Shown here one piece after another: positions 55,325 to 63,410 of a DNA stretch of 64,000 bases; position 1 is the first letter of the stretch, and each line of letters begins with the position of its first letter. The DNA is from an uncultured Halomonas sp. (GTDB taxonomy: Bacteria; Pseudomonadota; Gammaproteobacteria; Pseudomonadales; Halomonadaceae): contig NZ_CANMVL010000018.1 in the NCBI RefSeq assembly GCF_947501415.1, positions 1 to 64,000 of the forward strand, in the 5' to 3' direction. The translations under genes were made by a program, and so were the position numbers. The notes under the pieces were generated by a model, which saw only the letters and a list, made by a program, of their open reading frames with translations, did not search any database and had not been told where the DNA came from.

Positions 55325-56197
55325 CTAGGGGGGCGCGGTATGGGCGACCCGCACATAACCCTCGGCGGTCTGCCACCAGGGGCGCCCCTTCACCTTGCCC
55401 AGCAGTTCGATGCTCTGGCCGATCTCCAGGCGCCGGATCGCCCTGGCAAACGGGGTGGGTGACTCACGGACCGTGGTCCGGGTCGTTACCACCACGCGCC
55501 CCTGGCGAGGCTCCAGGGGGAGGTCGCCGGCGGGGATCGGCCCGATATCATCGGCGAAGAACGCCTCGAGGCGGCGATTCAAGGCGTCCTGGCGATAGAC
55601 ACGAATGGTGTCCTGAAGGGTTTCCAGCACCATGCCCACCGGGCGACCCTCGAGCAGCAGGCGGGAGCCGCTGATGCCCTGAAAGGCCTCGCTGTTGTGT
55701 GTGATCAGGACGACCTCCACATGGCGCGGCTCGAGGGCCGTGAAGCGCACCGCATGGGACTCGATACCGCCGGTGGGGCGCACGCGCAGCAGCGTGCCCT
55801 GGCGACCCAGGCGCACCGCTTCCTCGAGGAGCTCGTCCAGCGGCTCGCTGCGCGGCCAGGTGGCGCCGCAGGTCATGCGCCCCCTGGCGTCGACGCGCAG
55901 CAGGGCGATATCGTCACCGTAGTCGCCGAGATGCTGCGCCGGCGCCCGAACACGCTCGGCGTTGGTGACGGTCAGCCCCACGCCCCCGTGCCCCACCACA
56001 TGCTGCGGCGTAATGGCGAAGCACTCCCCGCTGCGGGCGCGCAGCGTGCCCTGGCCCTGAGTGGCGCCGTTGACCAGCACCGCCTCCGCGGCCTGCACGC
56101 TGCCGGCGGCCAGCGCTGTCGGCAGAGCTGTCACCAGAACTGTCGCCAGAACTGTCGCCAGCACAACAGCCTGCACTCCATACCGGTTAGGGCGCAT
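55325..56197 (-). CDS. Trypsin-like serine protease with C-terminal SH3-like domain
   Basis: The start is at 56197 (MRPNRYGVQA), with GGAGAG before it; the longer frame from 56233 lacks one. 290 residues. A signal peptide with a repeated ATVLATVLVTALPTAL core is followed by a trypsin-like domain. Its catalytic triad reads as His in ITPQHVVG, Asp in GDDIALLRV and Ser in GISGSRL. Residues 230-290 form an SH3b-like module (TTVRESPTPFARAI, QSIELLGKVKG, WWQTAEGYVRV). It lies first in a four-gene operon and probably acts in the envelope. Its substrate is unknown. Confidence 0.75.
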   Translation of the reverse strand: MRPNRYGVQAVVLATVLATVLVTALPTALAAGSVQAAEAVLVNGATQGQGTLRARSGECFAITPQHVVGHGGVGLTVTNAERVRAPAQHLGDYGDDIALLRVDARGRMTCGATWPRSEPLDELLEEAVRLGRQGTLLRVRPTGGIESHAVRFTALEPRHVEVVLITHNSEAFQGISGSRLLLEGRPVGMVLETLQDTIRVYRQDALNRRLEAFFADDIGPIPAGDLPLEPRQGRVVVTTRTTVRESPTPFARAIRRLEIGQSIELLGKVKGRPWWQTAEGYVRVAHTAPP

Positions 56198-56350
56198 CGC
56201 GTCTCTCCGCGTTGACACTTCTTTACAAGGCATATTGACACAGCGTAGACAGCTTGCGCCGGACCTGCCGCCTGGGGAGCGACCAGCCGGAATGGAGAGA
56301 CCAGCTGGAATGGAGCGACCAGCTGGAATGGAGCGACCAGCCGGAATGAA
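56100..56350. repeat. Short tandem repeats around the protease/beta-CASP divergent promoter
   Basis: The protease signal-peptide region has three 15-base units (agaactgtcgccagc type, 56131-56165). The region 56279-56347 has a degenerate 15-base unit (gaccagctggaatggag type) four times. Both are slippage-type repeats. The second may lie in the leader of the beta-CASP gene. Confidence 0.8.
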
Positions 56351-56399
56351 GCGGCACGCCTACACTGTCGTTAACGTAACCGGCAGGGAGGCCCACCCC

Positions 56400-57833
56400 A
56401 TGCGCGAATGTCTCGATACCTTTCCCTCCATCTCCCACCATGGGGGCGCCAGCGGGGTGACCGGCAGCTGCCACCGCCTGCAGATCGGTGACGACCGCGC
56501 GCTGCTGGTCGACTGCGGACTGTTTCAGGGCCAGGATGCCGACCATGTCGATAGCTTCGAGCAGCTCAAGGTGACGTTTCCCGTCGAGGATCTGCTGGCG
56601 CTGGTGGTGACACATGTGCATATCGACCATATCGGCCGGCTGCCCTATCTGCTGGCGGCGGGCTACGCGGGGCCGATCCTCTGTTCCGTGCCCACGGCAC
56701 GGCTGCTGCCGCTGGTGATCGAGGATGCGCTGAAGATCGGCTTTACCCGCGATCGCGCCCTGATCGAGCGCTTCCTGGGCGAGGTGGAGGGGCGGCTGGT
56801 GCCGTTGGCCTACCGCGAGTGGCACACCCTGGTGGACGATGCCCGCCACCGGGTGCGGGTCAAGCTGCAGCAGGCGGGGCATATCCTCGGTTCCAGCTAT
56901 GTGGAGGTGGATGTTCTCGACCGTGAAAGCGGGGCGGTTGAGCGCATCATCTTCTCCGGCGATCTGGGGGCACCCTATGCGCCGCTGCTGCCGGCGCCGC
57001 GATCGCCCTGGGGCTGCGATGCCCTGGTGCTGGAGAGCACCTACGGCGACCGACGCCACGAGGATCGCCGCCAGCGCCGCGGCAGACTCAAGGCGGCCAT
57101 CGACCGGGCGCTGACCAACGCCGGCACGGTGGTGATTCCGGCCTTCAGCATCGGCCGCACCCAGGAGCTGCTCTACGAGATGGAGACCCTGATCCACCGG
57201 GCCGGCAGCCGGCGTTGGCGCGAGCTGGAGATCATCGTCGATTCTCCGCTGGCCGCGCGTTTTACCGAGGTCTACCGCGAGCTCAGGCCCTGGTGGGACG
57301 CCGAGGCCCACGCCCGGCTGCGCGCCGGTCGGCATCCGCTCAGTTTCGAGAACCTTTATACCGTTAGCTCACATGAGGAGCACGAGCGTACGGTGGCCTA
57401 TCTGGCCGAGAGCCATCGGCCTGCGGTGGTGATCGCGGCCAGCGGCATGGTCAGTGGTGGGCGGGTGGTCAACTATCTCAAGCGCATGCTGGGGGACCCA
57501 CGCCACTGCGTGCTGTTTACCGGCTACCAGGGCGCCGGCACCCCGGGGCGCGATATCCAGCGCTATGGGGCCCGGGGTGGCTGGGTGGCGCTCGATGGCG
57601 AACGCATCGATATTCGCGCCCGGGTGGAGACGGTCTCCGGCTACTCGGCCCATGCCGATGCGCATGATCTGCTGAACTTCGTGCGGCGCATGCGTCGCCC
57701 GCCGCGCCATATCCGGCTGGTGCATGGCGAGCGCCACGCCCAGCAGGCGCTGCGCGATTCGCTGCTGGCCTGGGCGGCCCAGGCGGGCCATCAGCTGGAG
57801 GTGACATTGGGCGTGGATTTCCAAAACCCCTGA
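56400..57833 (+). CDS. Metallo-beta-lactamase / beta-CASP RNA-processing-type protein
   Basis: Start ATG at 56400 with GGGAGG upstream. 477 residues. MBL zinc motifs are THVHIDHIG (His72, His74, Asp76, His77), QQAGHILGSSYVEV and FSGDLG. The beta-CASP insert has LVLESTYGDRRHED (motif A), GTVVIPAFSIGRTQELLYEM (B), AASGMVSGGR and the C motif SGYSAHADAHD. The group includes CPSF73/Ysh1-like nucleases and bacterial relatives of unknown target, suggesting RNA cleavage in the cytosol. The extended upstream ORF (from 56061) is repeats, not protein. Confidence 0.9.
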   Translation: MRECLDTFPSISHHGGASGVTGSCHRLQIGDDRALLVDCGLFQGQDADHVDSFEQLKVTFPVEDLLALVVTHVHIDHIGRLPYLLAAGYAGPILCSVPTARLLPLVIEDALKIGFTRDRALIERFLGEVEGRLVPLAYREWHTLVDDARHRVRVKLQQAGHILGSSYVEVDVLDRESGAVERIIFSGDLGAPYAPLLPAPRSPWGCDALVLESTYGDRRHEDRRQRRGRLKAAIDRALTNAGTVVIPAFSIGRTQELLYEMETLIHRAGSRRWRELEIIVDSPLAARFTEVYRELRPWWDAEAHARLRAGRHPLSFENLYTVSSHEEHERTVAYLAESHRPAVVIAASGMVSGGRVVNYLKRMLGDPRHCVLFTGYQGAGTPGRDIQRYGARGGWVALDGERIDIRARVETVSGYSAHADAHDLLNFVRRMRRPPRHIRLVHGERHAQQALRDSLLAWAAQAGHQLEVTLGVDFQNP

Positions 57834-57893
57834 GGGAGCTGCGATACTCGAGGCTTTCGTTGATCCGTTGATCCGTGTAGCAGGGAGCATGCC

Positions 57894-58304
57894 ATGGCCA
57901 CCATCGAGCACCGTGCGATTCTCGCGGCGGCGCCGGAGCGAGTCTTCGCGCTGCTGGAGCGCGTCGAGGACTTCGCCGACTACTCCGATCTGATCCACAG
58001 CATCGAACCGCTGGGCGATGACCGCTTCCGCTGGCATGTGCATGCGGTGGGGCGCGACTGGCACTTCGATGTGGCGATCACCGAGCGCCGTGCGCCGGAG
58101 GCGCTGGCCTGGGAGTCGCTGGATGGGGTGGAGAACCGGGGGCGTTACCGCCTGCGCCCGGTGGAGGGGGGCACCGAGGTCAGCCTGACCCTGACCTACA
58201 CCCTGCGCAGCAAGCTGCTGGAGAGGGCGGTGAACAAGGCCGCCACGCCGCTGGTCAACCGCGTGAGCCGACAGATACTCGAGCGGGTGGAGCAGCGGCT
58301 GTGA
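57894..58304 (+). CDS. START/SRPBCC-domain protein (Coq10/RatA-like)
   Basis: A 136-residue helix-grip protein. It has the pattern of polyketide-cyclase/Coq10 proteins (HRAILAAAPERVFALLERVEDFADYSDLI, then RFRWHVHAVGRDW, RYRLRPVEGGTEVSLTL). These bind hydrophobic ligands such as quinones. The gene follows the beta-CASP gene by 60 bases. It is not a RatA toxin by context. Confidence 0.78.
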   Translation: MATIEHRAILAAAPERVFALLERVEDFADYSDLIHSIEPLGDDRFRWHVHAVGRDWHFDVAITERRAPEALAWESLDGVENRGRYRLRPVEGGTEVSLTLTYTLRSKLLERAVNKAATPLVNRVSRQILERVEQRL

Positions 58305-58427
58305 GGGTATGGATGGCTTGTTGTGGCGGTGGCGGGCTAAAGTTGGGGGGGGAGTTCGTGGATCGGGAAGAGGGGGATGGCCGGAAGAGGGGGATGGCCG
58401 GAAGAAAGATGCCCTCGCTGGGTAGCG

Positions 58428-58712
58428 CTATGGCCGCTTGGCGGCCTTGCGATAGACGCTGTTTCGATCCCGCTTGCCCACGGCGATGACCAGCACGACC
58501 AGTTCGCGGTCACGTACTTCATACACGAGCCGGAAGCCCGCGCTGCGCAACTTGATCTTGTAGCGGTTCTGACTGCCCGACAGGCGTGATGCGGGAATAG
58601 CCGGTGATTCGATGATGGACTGGAGCTTCTTCTTGAACTGCTCGCGTACGCTGCCGTCAAGCTTGTGCCACTCCTTCAGCGCCTCGGCGCGAAAGCGCAG
58701 CTCATAGCTCAT
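58428..58712 (-). CDS. RelE-family toxin
   Basis: A 94-residue RelE/StbE-like mRNA interferase. It has the family core ALKEWHKLDGSVREQFKKKL (about 11-30), YKIKLRSAGFRLVYEV and VLVIAVGKRDRNSVYRKA. RelE toxins cut mRNA on the ribosome. Its start overlaps the antitoxin gene's end by 11 bases, the normal order with antitoxin first. Confidence 0.93.
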   Translation of the reverse strand: MSYELRFRAEALKEWHKLDGSVREQFKKKLQSIIESPAIPASRLSGSQNRYKIKLRSAGFRLVYEVRDRELVVLVIAVGKRDRNSVYRKAAKRP

Positions 58713-58950
58713 CCAGTGTCACCGTGATCTCCGGCTGGTCGTGACGTTGGTCGGCGATGCGGTTGAGCTCGGCGTCCTCCAACTTCTCGAGCAGTTCCTC
58801 GTAGACGTCGGCAGGAATGCAGTAGAAGGCGGGTTCGTTGCGGTTCAACACGGCGACCGGGAAGCCCTCTCCGGCTGCCACGGTGGCCATGGGGTTTTTC
58901 TTCAGTTCTGAGATGCTGGCGGTGGTCGTTGCCAGGATATGGTGAGGCAT
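58702..58950 (-). CDS. Phd/YefM-type antitoxin of the RelE toxin
   Basis: An 82-residue protein. It has the N-terminal DNA-binding fold of the Phd/YefM (StbD) group (TTTASISELKKNPMATVAAGE, FPVAVLNRNEPAFYCIPADVYEELLEKLED) and a C-terminal acidic tail for toxin binding. GGAGGT precedes the ATG. It neutralises the toxin and represses its own promoter. Confidence 0.9.
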   Translation of the reverse strand: MPHHILATTTASISELKKNPMATVAAGEGFPVAVLNRNEPAFYCIPADVYEELLEKLEDAELNRIADQRHDQPEITVTLDEL

Positions 58951-58985
58951 GGTGGGACCTCCTGTGCCGGTATGATCTCCATATT

Positions 58986-59014
58986 AGACCTGTTGCGAGG
59001 CTTTTAACAGGTCT
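58986..59014. promoter_or_regulatory. Inverted repeat in the toxin-antitoxin promoter
   Basis: AGACCTGTT - 11 bases - AACAGGTCT, a perfect 9-base-arm repeat 36-64 bases before the antitoxin ATG. On the minus strand a -10-like TAATAT (58981-58986) directly adjoins it. It is the likely operator for antitoxin autoregulation. Alternatively it is a terminator of the gene at 59026. Confidence 0.6.
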
Positions 59015-59025
59015 CCATGCTCTCC

Positions 59026-59919
59026 TCAGCGATAGCGAAACACCCGCAGGCTGGGCAGGAACGGCTCATCCTCGAGCTTCTCGTCGCGCCGGCGGGCGCG
59101 GGTGCGGGTCTCGGGGGGCTGCAGGGGTGGCAGGTTATGGTCGGGTAGCCGGCCATCCGGCGAGGGCACGAACAGCGGCAGGGCAACGTTCATGGCACGT
59201 CGGGTGCGGCCATCCTCCAGGGGCTCGCGGTAAAAGAGGTTGGCGCGCATCAGCGGGGCCTGGCGCTGCACCTGGGCGAGGGGCTCGCCGCTTGGGATGC
59301 CGGCCAGCCGGCGCAGCTGGATGCGGATATGCGGCGCTTCGTTGTCGAAGGTGAGCAGCTTCTGTTCGGCCTCCTGCACCGTCAATTTCTTGATCGAGCG
59401 CCCGCTCGAGTACCAGGCCAGGCGCACCCGGGCCAGCGGCGCCTCGCTTGCCGGAATGGCCCGCCAGCACTGCTTGAGGTGGACCCGCGCCAGCCCCTCG
59501 CCGCGCAGATGGTCGTGCAGGGCCGGGTGGCGGAAGGGCAGCACCGCCTTGGCCTCGGGAATCAATGACGGCGCCTGGTCGCGTATTTTGGCGGTCAGGG
59601 CCGCGAACGCCGCCTTGGCAACATTGGCCGCCGCCACGGCCTCCATGACCTCGTCACCGGCCGCCACCAGGCCGATATAGGCGCGAGTGGCGCGACCGTC
59701 CTGGCCATCCTGGTACCAGACATCCTGCAGCGCTTCGCGCAGCCACGCCGCGGCCCTTTCGCCGTCGACCGGCTCGGGTTCGCCGAAGATCCAGCAGGCC
59801 CCCGGGGCGCGAGCATAAGCCTCGGCCACCGCGGCGGTGGTCTCGACCAGGGCGTCGAAGGCCGCCTCCAGCTCGGCAAGCAGCCGATACTCGGGGCGCT
59901 GGGAGGATGAGGTGGTCAT
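59026..59919 (-). CDS. Probable Tus-family DNA replication terminus site-binding protein
   Basis: A 297-residue protein of Tus size (E. coli Tus 309). By eye I can align the segments [16 protein letters not shown] to Tus RFGWANKHIIKNL and the final [11 protein letters not shown] to PRLHLYVAD. The run of basic residues in the C-terminal half ([12 protein letters not shown]) also fits. These are weak matches, so the call is moderate. Tus binds Ter sites and stops replication forks in one direction. It sits in an operon with yacG, sharing 4 bases (59916-59919), and no Ter site is found nearby. Confidence 0.6.
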   Translation of the reverse strand: MTTSSSQRPEYRLLAELEAAFDALVETTAAVAEAYARAPGACWIFGEPEPVDGERAAAWLREALQDVWYQDGQDGRATRAYIGLVAAGDEVMEAVAAANVAKAAFAALTAKIRDQAPSLIPEAKAVLPFRHPALHDHLRGEGLARVHLKQCWRAIPASEAPLARVRLAWYSSGRSIKKLTVQEAEQKLLTFDNEAPHIRIQLRRLAGIPSGEPLAQVQRQAPLMRANLFYREPLEDGRTRRAMNVALPLFVPSPDGRLPDHNLPPLQPPETRTRARRRDEKLEDEPFLPSLRVFRYR

Positions 59920-60146
59920 GGCTCGTCCTGGAAGCCGCGTTCGGCGCGCAGGATCATCTCGTCGATCTCGGTTTCATCCATGGCCGGCTCACCGGCGATG
60001 CGGTGGCTGCCATCGGCCCAGGCGCCGAGATCGATCAGCCGACAGCGCTCGCTGCAGAAGGGGCGGTAGGGATTGTCCTCGCGCCACTCGACCTTCTTGC
60101 GGCACTGGGGACAGGCGACTTCCAGGGGGCGTTGTGATTGGCTCAT
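59916..60146 (-). CDS. yacG: DNA gyrase inhibitor YacG
   Basis: A 76-residue zinc protein. It has [12 protein letters not shown] and [21 protein letters not shown], the four-cysteine YacG signature. It binds GyrB and lowers gyrase activity. In many gammaproteobacteria it follows coaE, as here (55 bases apart). It overlaps the Tus-like gene by 4 bases. Confidence 0.95.
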   Translation of the reverse strand: MSQSQRPLEVACPQCRKKVEWREDNPYRPFCSERCRLIDLGAWADGSHRIAGEPAMDETEIDEMILRAERGFQDEP

Positions 60147-60196
60147 GGGGGCTCCGTAGGGCGAATAACTTTGGGCTCCTTTTGGGGTCTCCCTTT

Positions 60197-60230
60197 GGGG
60201 TCAGACCCCAAAGGGACGGGGTCTGACCCC
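60197..60230. repeat. Family A palindromic pair at the end of coaE
   Basis: GGGGTCAGACCCC (60197-60209) and GGGGTCTGACCCC (60218-60230), facing pair. The coaE stop codon (TCA on plus, 60201-60203) lies in the first core. So the last about nine codons of coaE are element sequence. Confidence 0.92.
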
Positions 60231-60827
60231 AAGGTCGCGATAATAGCGGTCGAGTTCACTGACTCGGCGGCGCATCGCGGCTTCGCTGCCGCCATTATCT
60301 AGCACGTCGTCGGCGCGGGCCAGGCGTTCGTGGCGGGGCATCTGGGCGGCGACGATGGCGCGGGCCTGGTCGGCATCGACCTCATCCCGGGCGGCGGTGC
60401 GCTCGATCTGCAGCGCTTCGGGCACATCGATCACGAGTGCACGGTCGACCATCTCGCTCTGGCCGGACTCGAACAGCAGCGGCGAGACGAGCAGGCCATA
60501 GGGAGCGCCGGAGGCGTGGATACGCGCCAGATGCTCGACCAGTCGCTCCCGGATGCGGGGATGGGTGGCCGACTCCAGCCAGCGGCGCTCGCGCTCGTCG
60601 GCGAAGACGATCTCGCGCAGGGCGCGGCGGTTCAGGGTGCCGTCGCCGTTGAGCACCCGGGCGCCAAAGCGTTCGGCGATCTCGGCCAGGGCCGGCTCGC
60701 CGGGCTCGACCACCTCCCGGGCGATATCGTCGGCGTCGACCCAGGGCGCCCCCAGCGCCGCGAAGGCGCGGGCCACGGTGGACTTGCCCGAGGCGATCCC
60801 GCCGGTCAGGCCGATGATCAACGCCAT
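60201..60827 (-). CDS. coaE: Dephospho-CoA kinase
   Basis: A 208-residue kinase for the last step of CoA synthesis. P-loop GLTGGIASGKSTVARAF is at 6-22, followed by WVDADDIAREVVEPGEPAL and the lid-region PLLFESGQSEMVD. The C-terminal tail RDLGVRPRPFGV is encoded by the palindromic element and is unlikely to be native. Neighbour yacG is downstream on the same strand. In many relatives this gene follows pilD, but here it is 15 kb away from it. Confidence 0.95.
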   Translation of the reverse strand: MALIIGLTGGIASGKSTVARAFAALGAPWVDADDIAREVVEPGEPALAEIAERFGARVLNGDGTLNRRALREIVFADERERRWLESATHPRIRERLVEHLARIHASGAPYGLLVSPLLFESGQSEMVDRALVIDVPEALQIERTAARDEVDADQARAIVAAQMPRHERLARADDVLDNGGSEAAMRRRVSELDRYYRDLGVRPRPFGV

Positions 60828-60977
60828 GCGGTGTCTCCTGTCTCGAAACAGCGATCAGTATGTGGTTTGGCCAGGGAGTCTACCATTCTTGCTCCGGGAG
60901 CTGGCGGCCCGCGTCCTACTGCTCCATGGTAGTAGTAGCCATGGTCGATGCCGTTTACGGTGTAACAGGAGAGCACG

Positions 60978-63410
60978 ATGGTCGAGCCGCTTGGTGCAGC
61001 AGAGGTGTTTCAGGCGTGTCCCGAGGAGGTATTGACGTTCGAGGTCTCCAGCGAGCTCGAGCCGCTGGATCTGCTGACGGGGCATCAGCGGGCGCGGGAG
61101 GCGCTCGCCTTCGGCACGGCCATTCGCAGTGAGGGCTTCAACCTCTTTGTGCTCGGCCAGCCGGGGCACGGCAAGCATAGCCTGGTGGAGCGCTATCTGA
61201 CGGCGCGTTCGCGTGATGAGGCCTCACCGCCGGACTGGTGCTATCTCTATAATTTTGAGGACCCTGCCAGGCCACTCTATCTCGAGCTGCCGGCGGGCGT
61301 GGGTCGACAGCTGCGCCGCGATATCGAGGCGCTGGTCGATGAGCTGCGCGGTGCGATTCCGGCGGTGTTCGAGCGTGACGAGTACCAGAATCGCCTGCAG
61401 GAATTGAAGCAGGCGATGGGCGAGCGCCAGCGTGACGCCATCGAGCAGGTGCGGCGCGAGGCCCGCGAGCAGGACATCCTGCTGCTTTCCACGCCCAACG
61501 GCTTCACCTTCGCGCCGGCCCAGGGCGACAGCGACGAGATGATCCCGCCGGAGAAGTACGAGGCACTCCCCCGGGAGGATCGCGAGCGACTCGAGCATAC
61601 GGTGGAGATCCTGCAGCGCAAGCTCACCCAGGCGATTCGCCGCATGCCCAAGCTGGCCAAGGAGCTGCGCGAGCAGATCCAGCAGCTCAATGAGGAGGTA
61701 CTGCAAGCGGCCATCGGCTCGCCGCTGGCGGAGCTCGAGGAGCGCTATGGGTCGCAGCCGGGAGTGATCGCCCATCTGGCGGCGATTCGTGAAGCGATTC
61801 TGCAGCATGCCGATGCCTTCGTGGCCGAGGAGCCCGAGATCCCGCCGGAGGCGATCTTCAGCCGCTGCTATCTCAACCTGCTGGTGGACAACGCCGAGAC
61901 CGATGGGGCGCCGGTGATCTATCAGGATCTGCCGGGGCACCAGCATCTGGTGGGGCGCATCGAGCACCATGTTCACAACGGCACCCTGTTGACCGACTTC
62001 TCGCTGATTCGTGCCGGGGCGCTGCATCGGGCCAATGGGGGGTATCTGGTGCTGGATATTTACGGTCTGCTGACCCAGCCCGGGGCCTGGGAGACCCTCA
62101 AGCGGGTGATGCAGGCCGGTGAGATCCGCACCGAGTCGCTGGAGCAGGCCTACGGCATGATGAGCACCGTGACTCTGGAGCCTGAGCCGATACCCCTGGA
62201 CGTCAAGGTCGTGCTGCTCGGCGAACGCCTGCTCTACTACCTGCTGTGCGAGCACGACCCGGAGTTTCTCGAGCTGTTCAAGGTCCAGGTGGACCTCGAG
62301 GATGAGTTGGAGCGCACCCCGCAGAACCTGACGCTCTATGCGCGGATGATCGCGACCCTAGCCCGGGAGGCGGAGCTGGCCCCGCTGGATCGCAGCGGCG
62401 TGGCGGCGACCATCGAGCGCGCCGGACGGCTGGCCGACGATCAGCAGTGGCTGACGGCGCGGCATCGCGACCTGCAGGACCTGCTGCTGGAGGCGGGGCA
62501 CTGGGCGAGCGTGGCGGGGGCCGAGCTGATCACGCGTGAACATGTGGAGAAGGCGGTCGCCCAGCAGCTGTGGCGGGCCGGGCGCATCCGCGAGCGCAGC
62601 CAGGAGCAGATCCAGCGTGGCACCCTGATGATCACCACCGAGGGGCGCGTGGTGGGGCAGGTGAATGGGTTGTCGGTGCTGGCGGTGGGGGACTTCGCCT
62701 TCGGCCAGCCGACCCGCATCACCGCCACGGCCCGGCCCGGCAGTGGCCAGGTGGTGGATATCGAGCGCGAGGCGCGACTCGGCGGGCGCATCCACTCCAA
62801 GGCGGTAATGATCCTGTCGCGCTATCTGGCCGGGCGCTATGCCCGGGAGTCGACCCTGTCGCTCTCGGCGAGCCTCGCCTTCGAGCAATCCTACGGCGGC
62901 ATCGAGGGGGACAGCGCCTCGGTGGCCGAGGTGTGTGCGCTGGTCTCGGCCATCACCCGGGTGGGACTCGATCAGGCATTCGCGGTCACCGGCTCCATCA
63001 ATCAGCATGGTGAGGTGCAGGCGGTGGGCGGCGTCAACGAGAAGATCGAGGGCTTCTTCGATATCTGCCGCGCCCGGGGCGAGCTTTCCGGTCAGGCGGT
63101 GATCCTGCCGGCCAGCAATGTCGAGCACCTGATGCTCAAGCCCGAGGTGCGCGAGGCGATGGAGGCGGACACGTTTCGTATCTATGCGGTGCGCCATGTG
63201 GATGAGGCCCTGGCGCTGCTGACCGGCGAGACACCGGGGGAGGCCGATGGGGACGGCAACTTCCCCGAAGCGAGCCTCAATGGGCGTGTGCAGGCGCGCC
63301 TGGCGGCCTTTCAGGCGGCGGTAAAGGCCGGACCCGGTGGGGGAGATAGTGACCTGGAAGACGGCAGCGAGGGCGAGGTGAGTGATACGGAGAACGGCGA
63401 TGACGGCTGA
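60978..63410 (+). CDS. Lon-like ATP-dependent protease (AAA_32/Lon C family)
   Basis: An 810-residue protein. An N-terminal AAA-type ATPase is followed by a C-terminal Lon peptidase domain. The catalytic Ser646 (EGDSASVAE) and Lys689 (GGVNEKIEG) form the dyad. The Walker A is GQPGHGKHSL with Lys66 followed by His in place of Ser/Thr. It lacks the LonA N-terminal domain, so it belongs to the LonC/AAA_32 group of unknown substrate. AGGAGAG precedes the ATG. Its end overlaps the next gene by 11 bases. Confidence 0.88.
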   Translation: MVEPLGAAEVFQACPEEVLTFEVSSELEPLDLLTGHQRAREALAFGTAIRSEGFNLFVLGQPGHGKHSLVERYLTARSRDEASPPDWCYLYNFEDPARPLYLELPAGVGRQLRRDIEALVDELRGAIPAVFERDEYQNRLQELKQAMGERQRDAIEQVRREAREQDILLLSTPNGFTFAPAQGDSDEMIPPEKYEALPREDRERLEHTVEILQRKLTQAIRRMPKLAKELREQIQQLNEEVLQAAIGSPLAELEERYGSQPGVIAHLAAIREAILQHADAFVAEEPEIPPEAIFSRCYLNLLVDNAETDGAPVIYQDLPGHQHLVGRIEHHVHNGTLLTDFSLIRAGALHRANGGYLVLDIYGLLTQPGAWETLKRVMQAGEIRTESLEQAYGMMSTVTLEPEPIPLDVKVVLLGERLLYYLLCEHDPEFLELFKVQVDLEDELERTPQNLTLYARMIATLAREAELAPLDRSGVAATIERAGRLADDQQWLTARHRDLQDLLLEAGHWASVAGAELITREHVEKAVAQQLWRAGRIRERSQEQIQRGTLMITTEGRVVGQVNGLSVLAVGDFAFGQPTRITATARPGSGQVVDIEREARLGGRIHSKAVMILSRYLAGRYARESTLSLSASLAFEQSYGGIEGDSASVAEVCALVSAITRVGLDQAFAVTGSINQHGEVQAVGGVNEKIEGFFDICRARGELSGQAVILPASNVEHLMLKPEVREAMEADTFRIYAVRHVDEALALLTGETPGEADGDGNFPEASLNGRVQARLAAFQAAVKAGPGGGDSDLEDGSEGEVSDTENGDDG

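Noticed and set aside
56061..56399. An N-terminal extension of the beta-CASP protein from 56061
   Set aside because: It overlaps the divergent protease gene and consists of slippage repeats (ERPAGMERPAGM). The ATG at 56400 has GGGAGG and starts at the family's conserved N-terminus.
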